Assembly (NCBI GenBank): GCA_949317995.1
Contig: OX439044.1
Location: 27,600,733 to 27,664,732, forward strand
Reading direction: 5' to 3'
From: Acholoe squamosa
Taxonomy: Eukaryota > Annelida > Polychaeta > Phyllodocida > Polynoidae
DNA length: 64,000 nt
A program made the translations under genes and the position numbers. Positions within the stretch are counted from its first letter, which is position 1, and every line of letters starts with the position of its first letter. The notes under the pieces were generated by a model. It searched no databases. It saw only the letters and a program-made list of their open reading frames with translations, and was not told the DNA's origin. Positions 45,401-56,000 of the stretch are shown piece after piece.

Positions 45401-46620
45401 ACAAGCCGGGACCTGGCCTGGGTAAGCAACCCTTATCCCAGGAATTGTTTGGTGTCAGATTCGCTCGAGTGGCGATAGACATCATCAGTGGAATCAAGAC
45501 AACGCCCCGAGACAATACTTGCATGATGGTCATAACCGACTATTATACCAAGTACACTCGGGTGTTCCCTCTCCCTAATCACAAAGCCGCCACTTGCGCG
45601 GAGGCGTTTGTGAAAGGCTGGGTGCTGCATTTGGGTGTCCCCCTTATGATGCACAGCGACCAAGGAAGAGAGTTCGAGTCGGAGCTTTGGCAGGAAATGT
45701 GCCATTACCTAGCCATCTGTAAGACCCGAACAAACCCATACCGACCACAGTCGGATGGGCAGGTAGAGCGGTTCAACAGAACCCTGATACAAGTGCTAAA
45801 GCCCCTGGTCAATACTCACCAGGACGACTGGGATGAACAGTGCGAGTTCGTAGTACATGCCTACAACAACACTGTCCATTCATCTACTAATTGCACTCCA
45901 AACATGCTAGTGTTCGGCGAGGACATCATAATGCCCGCCGACTTGGTGTATGGAGTGGTTGGGATAGACCCGGAGGCGCCCTGCACTGTGTTGTTTGTGG
46001 AGTCGTTAAGGGATAGGTTCAAACAGGCATACGAGGCCGTTCGGAAAGAGCTGCTGAAGAGTGCGAAGTGGCAGAAGGTGGGTTATGACACCAATGCTAA
46101 ACGAATTCGTTTTAATGTTGGGGACAAAGTACTAAGGTACTACGAGCCGCTAGAATGGCTGAAGCTCGTAACGCCTTGGGAAGGTCCGTTTAAGATTATC
46201 CGCGTCATCTCCGAGTCTACGGTGATGATGGAAGAGTGCCTAACTGGTAGGAAATGGAAGACGAATATCGGAAAACTTCGGCCCTGGAAGGGACGCGAAG
46301 AGGCGGAGAGGGAGTTCGGTTACAAACCACCAGCATCTGTCCCCAGCGTACCGAGCGTGGTAGTGCCAATGAAGCGCCCTAGAGGCCGGCCGAGAAAGAC
46401 GCCGGGAGAAGAGGTTATGGTGAAAAAGAAGACGAAGGCCAGGAAACGACCTTATCGTAAGAAAAGGAAAAATGTCTCGCTGAGTGAGGGCATTACGTAT
46501 GGGAAAGGTCCCGCAGTGGCTAAGCGGAACCCAGAAAAGGCCGTATGTAAAGCCGGGAAAAATAAGAGGCTAACCAAAGGCGTTAGACGCAGTCCCCGGT
46601 TGAGGTCTGCTGTAACCTAA
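42412..46620 (+). pseudogene. pol: Element 2 Pol: protease, RT, RNase H, integrase (two in-frame stops)
   Basis: One frame, broken only by TAA at 45,037 (aligned Gln in element 1) and TGA at 45,190 (aligned Trp). Domains in order: retropepsin (LVDTGASHSCVS, ILGLDFASL); RT (FCVDYRKLN, LDLQSGYWQI, YLDDVVVFG); RNase H (DTDASNDAIG, TTKRELLAV, RTDHSSLRW, NADALSR); integrase zinc module (YCHGHQTSGHFG...CPDCC); core with D, D, E (AIDII, SDQGREFE, QVERFNR); GPY/F-like region (TPWEGPFKII); Lys/Arg-rich tail ending RRSPRLRS. RNase H lacks nine codons just before NADALSR, including the conserved His-x-x-Gly segment that element 1 keeps. No chromodomain was seen. Frame and order are otherwise standard Ty3/gypsy. 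Confidence 0.94.
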
Positions 46621-47094
46621 CTCAGTACACAACGAGCTGCTGCATGTTGTCCGCCGTAGGCGGGTAACATACGTTCCACGGCTGGAGAGCGGCGGTCGGA
46701 TTAACCGGTACATTCGCTTTGAAGCATTGTATACACCGCCAAGCTCCAGACGATAGCACTCGGGTAGTAGGCCGCGTCTCGCATGTCGAGTCGAATGTTA
46801 GTTCGGATCTAGTTCCCTAGGTGGCGCCGCGGGTGCGGCGGGAAAGCGCGGAACTAGGTCACCGGATAGCCACGGCGGGATCTCGCGAGACGAGAGGTCT
46901 GACGTCATACTGGTCATAACTAGGGCGGACTCGTGGTGGTTAGACGCCACCTGTTTTCGCTCTAGTTAGTGTTGGCGGTTTACAGCCCCTAGCTGTCGAG
47001 TTAGCTTGTTCTAACATACCCCTTTTGTTGGACGAATCCTTCGGGAGGAGTCCAACACATTTGCCAATTTTTATTAGAAGTCGCCCTCAGTGCC
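46621..47094 (+). other. Element 2 spacer between pol and ORF3
   Basis: No gene. Just before the ORF3 ATG is a T-rich tract ending in AG (CCAATTTTTATTAG, about 47,065-47,079), a plausible splice acceptor for a subgenomic ORF3 message. Confidence 0.45.
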
Positions 47095-50000
47095 ATGGCA
47101 CAGGGGACGATTGATGCTGCGCGTCAAACTGCCAACGTTCTGTTGGAGGAAGGCGAGGACCCGAAGGTCCCGTCTCGGGTCGAGGAGTCTATGGACTCTT
47201 CTACTGAGGAGGCAGCCCGGACGCTCTCGGCGATGGCCGAGGCCACCGACCGGGAGAGGATGCCACCTCCACCACCACCGCGCCCGGAGCCCACGTCTAC
47301 GGCAGCAGCTTCGGGTGGCAGTATGGATGTCTTGGACATCCCCCTGTATCCTCCGGGATTCAAGACTCGCATCGAACGTATTGCACACGTCGATTGTGAA
47401 GCCGGTGTAGTATACACCTCCTGGGGGACTTATATCCCCATGCACGCCTCCATGTTCGGATACGGACCGCTGGCGGCGAAACCAGACGTGCCCGAGGCCA
47501 TACCAGACGACTTCAAGACTCTGGTTATGGACTCGTGCAGTGACGAGTTGGCTGACAGTATGCCAGTCTCTTGGCTCCGCAACTATCAAAGGTTGGGGGA
47601 GAAGATGGCGGTCAACGAGAGTTTGGCCCGAGCAGTGTTGATCTCCGAAGGCATCACCCGAAAGGCCGCGGAGTTAAGAGAGTCCGAGTCCGACATGGAT
47701 ACAGACTCTACTGTAACGCTCTCTTCGGTGGACACCGACCGGGTCAAGCGATTGACCCATAAGCCAGCGCCAAAGGGTCCTCTCACCGAGAGTGACCTGG
47801 AGGCTGAAGATGTGAGGATCGCCATCGAGAGGTCCACAACCGAGGCTGAACCGGGTGCCGACATTCCGGAGGCGCCTGGCGAGATCTCGGAAGAGGACAT
47901 CTCGCGTCAGCAGGCTGCTGTTGAAGCCAAGCCAGCCGAGCTCGCCAAGCAGCAGAAGCAGCTCACCGCAGCTCGTCGGGCCCACCGCAAACAGCAGGCT
48001 CAAAGTAAATCTAAGGTCTCTTCCGACTCTGACTCCCCGGTCAGCGGTAGGAGGAGCCCTCGTACGGAGGACAGGAATCCACGGGAGTCGGATTCCAGTC
48101 CTGAGGTGCCGGCGCAGCCACCCAAGGTTCAGCGCCGGAAAAAGAAAAATGGAGCGAAAGCGTCTCCGGCAGAGCCCACGCCCCCCACCAAGCCGAGGGG
48201 CAAGGGCAAACCGAAGGCGCCCGCCTCCACCACCACAACCACCACGGTAGCCAGCTCGGTTACTGCAGCTTCCACTGCCAGCACCAGCGGGACAGGCGCC
48301 AAGTCTTCTACCAAGGCTCCGGCTGGTACTACCACCACCAGCCGAGCCAGCCGTAGGGGAGCAGGCATCTACACGGACAGTGAGGGAAGCGAAAGCGACC
48401 CAGAGCTGCCCGAGTCAGCCAAATCTGATTTGGAGTCCGTGACAACGTGGGAAGAAATGACCACGGATGTCCCAAAGGACGACAATCAGAAGTGGATGTG
48501 GAAGAATGCAGCCGAGGGGTTCAAGGAACGGACTCCCCGCTGCTTCGCGGACTGTGCCTATGACACGGTCCACTACATGTGTCCGGGCGCCGTCAATAAG
48601 GACGGTGATAGCGATGACGAGGAGTGGATGAAATCCGGCCCCTCGGATACGCCAGTAGGTAAATTTTACCTCATTTGGATTGACCAGCTGAAATCCAAAT
48701 TGGGGTCTATCTACAGTTATGAGGCCTGGACAAAAGTCCAGTGGGCGATGACCCAATGGGGACCAACCGGCAACCGCCGAAGGTGCCCATTCGAGTCGTG
48801 CCAGCTGGCTCTCACGGGTGAAAAGGTGTTCGAGACGAAGCCCCGCTTCGCTCGGCACATAGTGGAGCATCACATGCACCACAAACCTGTGATGATGTGC
48901 GTGCTCGGAGACCGTCTGAGCAAGTTATGTGATGGCTCGTTCAACACTCACCGGCGCCGAGACATGGCTCTGCACTTGCAAAAAGCCCATGGTATCGGCC
49001 TGGAGAAGACGAGGAAGCGGGCCATCAAGTGCTTCAACGAGCTCCTAGCTAACTGGGCCTCGTTGAGCGTAAAGGATATAAAGGAGCAGGCATTCGAGAC
49101 CGGATTCTGCTCGTGGAAGAGTGGCAACTTGTTGACCTTCTTCTAGATCAACTTCTCCTCCACAAAGTTCGGGATGCCCAGCGAGGTGCACCTGAAAGTA
49201 AAGAAGTGGAGAGGAGATGATAAACGGGAGAAGGCCAAAGCCCGCTCTAAGGGTCCTAACGGAGGCACAGCCACGGCTACTGGTGCTTCCAAAAGGACCC
49301 GAGCAGACCGGTCCGTAAGCCCTTCGGGTAACAAGGACCAGCCCAGACCAGCCAACCCAGCTGATCGTCGCGAGTCGGGACAACAGGTCTCGGCTCTGGA
49401 TATGCCTAGCAACTAGGCCCATAGGACGGTTAGCCAGGCGGCCACCCCGGCCACTACTTCTACGCCTGCACCCGCGGAACAACGCCCGGGCGAAGCCTCT
49501 GGCAGCCAGGATGATGGGGGCGAACTCTTCGCTCCCCCATCCGGGTATTCATCTTGGTGGGCTGGAGAGGGATCTTCCGGCAAGCGCCCCACGTATAGTG
49601 AGTACGCGGCGAAGTTCCCTGCTATGGGACAGGCTGGACCCGAGTCGCAGGTCCTCACCTCCCTGGGCCGTACCAAGCCCCGTGGTAGAGGCCGTGGTGG
49701 GCTGGAGTCCACCCGAGCTTCCCCGGGCGGTGGCCGAGGTCGAGGTGGTATCACGGTTGAGGGCCCGTCTGCTCCTCCAGCAGGCACCCCGCCTGCCTCA
49801 GTGGAGGCCGCCGCGCCCCCACCAGTGATAGCTCCACCAACGGCCCCTCGGGTGCCCGTTATGGAGCTAATCTCCGGAACTTTGTCAGGTCTTCAGGATC
49901 CGAACACGTTTGTTGACCACCGCGATGTCCAAACAGCTCAGATCCAGAATGACCTGATGGCAGAATGGCAGGCATTGCACCGCCAGAAGTCGGTCGACTA

Positions 50001-50586
50001 CTGGCGTGTGATGACTGAAGCCACCTTCAATCTGGTTTACGAAATCCAGAGGAGGGAGGAAGAGAAGATCAGGCAGCTGGAAAGGAAGAAAGTCGAGGAG
50101 GCTCTCGAGTCCTGCCGGCGTCAGCAGATGGAAGCTGAAAAGCTTAAGGAGTTCCACCGCGCTGAGAACGCCGGGTACATTCACAGGTACAAGGAGGCTG
50201 ACCTCAAATTCTTCCTGGCATTCGGGAAACACCTGGAGGAGTGGGACGGCTTTCCGTCGTCCCTTATCTTCATCCTGGATGCTCCACCGGTCCCGGCTGC
50301 TCCACCGGTCCCGGCCGCTCCACCGGTCCCGGCTGCTCCGCCGGTTCCGGCAGCTCCCCCACTTCCGGCCGCTCTTTTCGCCCGGACTGCCCCAGCTGCC
50401 ACGGTTGCTTCACCTGCATCCGAGGCACTGGACAGTCCATCCGCGGTGATGAGCGCCTTGAGCCTGGGGAGCGATACGCCCAGCGAGGCTTCCGCGCCGC
50501 TCTCTGTGAGCAGCTGCAGCAGCTCGGCTCCATCTGCCTCAGTGGAGTCGGCTGAGAAGATGGACACGGATCCGGAAGATCTCTAA
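47095..50586 (+). pseudogene. Element 2 ORF3, homologue of element 1 ORF3, with two in-frame TAG
   Basis: One frame of 1,164 codons is interrupted only by TAG at 49,144 and TAG at 49,414. The first aligns with a Gln in element 1 (context F-stop-INF against F-Q-LNY). Shared features in the same order: N-terminal region ending VSWLRNYQ; basic, Thr/Ser/Pro-rich middle; C-x3-C-x8-C (RCFADC...C) near residue 481 followed by DDEEWM; two C2H2-like fingers from about 563 (CPFESC...RHIVEHH, then C...C...LHLQKAH); FPAMGQAGPESQ; coiled coil ending FFLAFGKHLEEWDG. After that, element 2 alone has five APPVP-type repeats (50,280-50,370) and a Ser/Ala tail. No signal peptide or membrane helix was seen. The ATG has a good context (GCCATGG). 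Confidence 0.85.
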
Positions 50587-51362
50587 GTGTCCATCTGATG
50601 GTGTTTTCTTTGTACCCGAGGGTAAAAGCATCTAATATGCCAGAGGCACTGATCCTTACGCTGGACTCGTTAATCTGGGACGGAACCTGCAGTGAAGATG
50701 GACGCTAACCCGAAAGACCAAAAGGATTACCACACCTAACCGGGGCTCCATCTTCCCATCTTCATCAGGGCACAACATAACAGCAACGTGGCTTGCCACC
50801 ACACTCATGTCGCCGGGTGGAGCTGCAGAAACCAGTCGTTCCAGATTCGCCGGAAGTCCGGTATATTGTAAGGGCGATCCTGCTACCCTGGTAGGACGCC
50901 TATACTTATCAGTATTACTATTTTGTATAACTCTATTTTTATATCATATTTATATTCTTATAATTAAAACAAACAAAATTTTTCTCGGGTTATCTACCCC
51001 ACCTCGGGTCGGTTAGTTAATACTGTAAAATTTTATTCATATCATCTGACTACATGTCTACAACTCTTAATTGCTTCTCGTATACAATAATAACATCATT
51101 GTAACATTGTTACTATCTACCACCATAGGTCGATGGTGCATAAGGCGCCACTTCCTATTTGTTATTATTAGTTATCATTACTTCGGGTTATATGCGACGA
51201 TGCCTCATTATGTACATATTATTTATAATGCCCCTTAATGTTCTATATTCTATACGAACTGTATATATAGACTTACCTATTTATGTATAATATTACTGTA
51301 TAAAGTTAACAATAGGTATTTGTTAATTACACCCAACCCTAGGTATAGTCTAGTGGGGGTGG
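50587..51362 (+). other. Element 2 3' untranslated region and polypurine tract
   Basis: AT-rich, no gene. AGTGGGGGTGG (51,352-51,362) abuts the 3' LTR as the plus-strand primer. Confidence 0.7.
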
Positions 51363-51727
51363 TGTAGGGGCCGGCATCGTTGTATATATATTAGTGCCGT
51401 TCATCTGAGAGACGTGTTCGTGTGGTGCTTGTTCCTTCTATGCCAGCTAGGTGTCGCCTTGCTATACCTCGTTGGTACAAGAGGGATTAGCACCATGCCT
51501 CGCGTCCAGCTTCTACCAAGAAGCCGGGCGAGCGGCAGAAGGGGACTGGACCTGGTCCAGTCCAGACGCTCAATCTAACCTGCTGACCAGAGTTGAATAA
51601 AGTCCTACCCGAGAGGTAGGGGTTTCTGGGGCTTTGCCCAACCCGAACTACTCGTGTTGTGTTGGTATTTCTAGTGGTAAGCGAGCCAAAGAGCCACCCA
51701 ACATATAAGTCAATACGAACCATTACA
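51363..51727 (+). repeat. Element 2, 3' LTR
   Basis: 365 bp with seven substitutions relative to the 5' LTR, six of them transitions. Three lie at CpG/TpG/CpA positions (for example GGCGTCG against GGCATCG and CATCCGAG against CATCTGAG), a sign of cytosine deamination. Confidence 0.95.
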
Positions 51728-52478
51728 ATATTATTGGTTAATCACATCACAAAAATCAAAACCTTTGTTCTACCATTTCTTTAGTGTCACTAGGCTAATT
51801 ATTTTGGACAGTAATTTCCCCATAGTCGATCTGGTTCTAGAAATGATAGAGACTTAATTCCAAAAGATTTAGAAATGCCATGACGAGCTTAGTCATATGC
51901 ACTATATCCCTTTTAAATTCTATCCCTATTTTTTATTAAAGTGCCTACCACTAGCCTAGGCGTCAACACTAAGTGTACCGTAGTAAGTCTAAGACCAATA
52001 GCACTTCATCATTACATCTCTTTGCATTATCGCTCAGAGACATCGTCCACACTCGAAAATGAGTTAGACAGACTGCTCACAGCAAAGTCTGTATAATAAT
52101 TGGTTACAAGGATATCATACATGTACTTAGATAAATAACTTACTATTCAAAGCTGTGATCCGCTATGGGGTTGCAATGAGCCCGCTGTCGGTAATATTTC
52201 TTTTGCGGTAGGGAAGCCATGCTGCTTTTTGTACGCTCTTCAATCAGATGTTTACGTAAAATAGCAAACTCTGCTGTGAGGTCAAATTTATAGTCTCAAA
52301 CCCCATCTGAAATATATTAACGAATATTGTATCAAACGAGACGGCAAAATTACGTTCTCCTTTTACTCATGTTTATACTGTCATACAAGAAATAACACAC
52401 ACATTGGCCTATTTCAGTGTCTTTCCTAACACTATATACTAGACAAATATATTTGAGAGTAGCTGCCAGGTGTACACA
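51728..52478. other. Intergenic stretch, no gene seen
   Basis: AT-rich sequence between element 2 and the inverted-repeat arm. No domain, RNA gene or repeat recognised. Confidence 0.5.
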
Positions 52479-52756
52479 CATGCGCATCAGCACTTCCGGT
52501 ACATATGGACTGATGCATGATGTAAGGTCAGCGTCTGCAGGCTGGGTGGCACAGTCTCCTGTGTCATGTTGCTGGTACTTTCATTCCCCATACCCATGAC
52601 TGGAACAGATTCAAATAAAATTATTGAAATCTTTACTGGGGCTACCAGATCTTAATACGAGTATGCTATATTAAATGGTGATTATTTTAGGTTGACACAT
52701 ATTTTTTAGTAGAGTATTTCAATGTGGCACAATCTCCTGTGCCACAACAAACAAAG
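52479..52756 (+). repeat. Arm of a dispersed inverted repeat (partner 1-278)
   Basis: Exact reverse complement of the first 278 bases of the window by eye. It contains GTGGCACAGTCTCCTGTGTCA and GTGGCACAATCTCCTGTGCCA near its two ends, so the unit is itself partly symmetrical. Confidence 0.85.
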
Positions 52757-53091
52757 ACAAACCCTGATCATTTTCCACATGGCACATGCTGCTTCCTGTG
52801 AAATGGACCATGTGGACAAATGAAGATATTCAGACAATATGCTCCATCAATTGGTCATGTTTACATATCTCTTAGCCTGTTAGATGTCTAATTATGTCAG
52901 CGCATGTGGTAGATCATTTTTTTAAAGTGCATGGAGGTAAAATGCATAGATTCATACACTTGCCACATGTCCATGTACCATTGTTTATTTACATCTGAAA
53001 GCCAGTTTGTAGTGCCATCTGGTGTATACATATTGATATTGATGGTTGCGCCATCTAGAGGTAAATAAGCCCGCACTCCCTTATTATACTT

Positions 53092-56000
53092 TAGGTCTCA
53101 GTGAAGGAAATCCCGCAGAAAACCGGAAGTCATATACGATTGTGGTCAGAAGTGAATACTGCAGGCACACTGAATGGTCAATAACCATGTTGAAAATAAT
53201 GCCAATAAATATAAAACCACTACACATGTTGTTGAACATTTGCTGCTTTGGATAAAATACCAGGAGGGCATTTCTCAAAGTGCTTACCCATTTTTTCAAA
53301 GGTTAGATTGGAAATAGTGAATCTACATTTTATTCAGTGCAGATTTAGGCAGAATCAGGGTGTTTTTACGCGATAGTCCAGTGCTCAAAATTTTCGTGGT
53401 CAATTCATATTTTAAGTCAGCCTATATTATGAAGGAAAGATGTATCTATTAATTCTGGGGTGATTTTTAGAAAATGAACATGTTCCAATGGGTGCTATCG
53501 CGTTTCGCGCTACATTAAATTATAGTGCGGAACCAATTCCTTCTGTGAGACCTAAAGCATACATGGGGGATTAGCATGAAGAAGGAAAAAACCCTTCAAA
53601 TCAGTTCTTTTCTATATTAATTATTTAGAGAAGGATTGGTTTTGCCAAATTCTATGGAAAATATGTTCATAGGTCTCTAAAATGTGTCCAAAATCAAGGA
53701 AAAATCATGTTTATATTGCTGTCGGAGTGGTCTGCAGGCCGCGCTGCAGGTTCATTTCAGTCTAGGCCCACTGGCATGGTGCAGATTATTTTGATAGGCC
53801 CGATTTATTTTTTACCTTATTCTTAACAGGGTATGCATATCATATCTGTGTAGTATTGGCCACTTGCAGCTAGTCTAGGTAGTACAGAGAGGGGTTATTT
53901 TTGCGCTTTGACATATCATCTGTATTAGTTAAGTTAGGCACTGACACCGCAAATGGTATATCTACCGCTTCAAGGAAACTATCCAGGGTATAATATTTTG
54001 GGACATTTCTTTGAAATCATCTAGAAATGTAGTATTGTATAACCCAGTATCCATGTTATGTACTCTCACAAATCTTCCCAGGCATGGCATGTGAATATTG
54101 TGTACTTTTTGCAGTGATTTTTATGTATTTTTCTACAATTTTTCATAATTTGTCAATTATATCCACAGTAAACTACAACAAGGACACTTACACCATATAG
54201 AGCAAGATCAAAAGAATATCCATGCCAAATTTGATGGTCCTAGAGGCACTGCTTGTCATGAAAATGACTCAAAGATGAAGAGGGCGGTGTCCTCGGACAG
54301 AGACATAGAAATCAGGCTGATTTTGGGTATAACTTGGCCTGAAAGGCACCCTATATCATGAGATAGAGTGGTCCAAGGAGCATAAAACCTAGGGGCCTGT
54401 GTAAAAACATCTATTGGATTATAAAAATCTCAATTATAGACAAGACATGCACACAGCCCATTAATAGTAGGTCTCAGTGAAGGAAATCCCGCAGAAAACC
54501 GGAAGTCATATACGATTGTGGTCAGAAGTGAATACTGCAGGCACACTGAATGGTCAATAACCATGTTGAAAATAATGCCAATAAATATAAAACCACTACA
54601 CATGTTGTTGAACATTTGCTGCTTTGGATAAAATACCAGGAGGGCATTTCTCAAAGTGCTTACCCATTTTTTCAAAGGTTAGATTGGAAATAGTGAATCT
54701 ACATTTTATTCAGTGCAGATTTAGGCAGAATCAGGGTGTTTTTACGCGATAGTCCAGTGCTCAAAATTTTCGTGGTCAATTCATATTTTAAGTCAGCCTA
54801 TATTATGAAGGAAAGATGTATCTATTAATTCTGGGGTGATTTTTAGAAAATGAACATGTTCCAATGGGTGCTATCGCGTTTCGCGCTACATTAAATTATA
54901 GTGCGGAACCAATTCCTTCTGTGAGACCTAAAGCATACATGGGGGATTAGCATGAAGAAGGAAAAAACCCTTCAAATCAGTTCTTTTCTATATTAATTAT
55001 TTAGAGAAGGATTGGTTTTGCCAAATTCTATGGAAAATATGTTCATAGGTCTCTAAAATGTGTCCAAAATCAAGGAAAAATCATGTTTATATTGCTGTCG
55101 GAGTGGTCTGCAGGCCGCGCTGCAGGTTCATTTCAGTCTAGGCCCACTGGCATGGTGCAGATTATTTTGATAGGCCCGATTTATTTTTTACCTTATTCTT
55201 AACAGGGTATGCATATCATATCTGTGTAGTATTGGCCACTTGCAGCTAGTCTAGGTAGTACAGAGAGGGGTTATTTTTGCGCTTTGACATATCATCTGTA
55301 TTAGTTAAGTTAGGCACTGACACCGCAAATGGTATATCTACCGCTTCAAGGAAACTATCCAGGGTATAATATTTTGGGACATTTCTTTGAAATCATCTAG
55401 AAATGTAGTATTGTATAACCCAGTATCCATGTTATGTACTCTCACAAATCTTCCCAGGCATGGCATGTGAATATTGTGTACTTTTTGCAGTGATTTTTAT
55501 GTATTTTTCTACAATTTTTCATAATTTGTCAATTATATCCACAGTAAACTACAACAAGGACACTTACACCATATAGAGCAAGATCAAAAGAATATCCATG
55601 CCAAATTTGATGGTCCTAGAGGCACTGCTTGTCATGAAAATGACTCAAAGATGAAGAGGGCGGTGTCCTCGGACAGAGACATAGAAATCAGGCTGATTTT
55701 GGGTATAACTTGGCCTGAAAGGCACCCTATATCATGAGATAGAGTGGTCCAAGGAGCATAAAACCTAGGGGCCTGTGTAAAAACATCTATTGGATTATAA
55801 AAATCTCAATTATAGACAAGACATGCACACAGCCCATTAATAGTAAAGCATACATGGGGGATTAGCATGAAGAAGGAAAAAACCCTTCAAATCAGTTCTT
55901 TTCTATATTAATTATTTAGAGAAGGATTGGTTTTGCCAAATTCTATGGAAAATATGTTCATAGGTCTCTAAAATGTGTCCAAAATCAAGGAAAAATCATG

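Larger units (their letters stand above)
38945..51727 (+). mobile_element. Element 2: 12.8-kb Ty3/gypsy-type LTR retrotransposon
   Basis: 365-bp LTRs at 38,945-39,309 and 51,363-51,727 (TGTAGGGGC...CATTACA) are flanked by the 4-bp duplication ATAT (38,941-38,944 and 51,728-51,731). The order is primer site, gag, protease-RT-RNase H-integrase in one frame, ORF3 and purine tract. I count seven differences between the LTRs, six of them transitions, so it is older than element 1. Five in-frame stop codons interrupt the three genes, so this copy is dead. It is a diverged relative of element 1 in the opposite orientation. Confidence 0.96.

Noticed and set aside
45229-46620. Chromodomain at the integrase C-terminus of element 2
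   Set aside because: The tail after the GPY/F-like segment is Lys/Arg-rich and lacks the aromatic cage pattern of chromodomains.
49144-49416. Programmed readthrough of the two TAG codons in element 2 ORF3
   Set aside because: Element 1 has no stop at the aligned place and shows Gln at the first one. Pol and gag of element 2 carry similar stops, so mutation is simpler.
47074-50567. Antisense and alternate-frame ORFs over element 2 ORF3
   Set aside because: GC-rich, repetitive Ser/Pro/Ala coding leaves long shadow frames. None has a recognisable motif or is shared with element 1.
20802-50586. Envelope (env) gene identity for ORF3, making the elements errantivirus-like
   Set aside because: No signal peptide, membrane helix, furin-type site or fusion segment was visible in either copy. 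The recognisable parts are zinc fingers and coiled coils.
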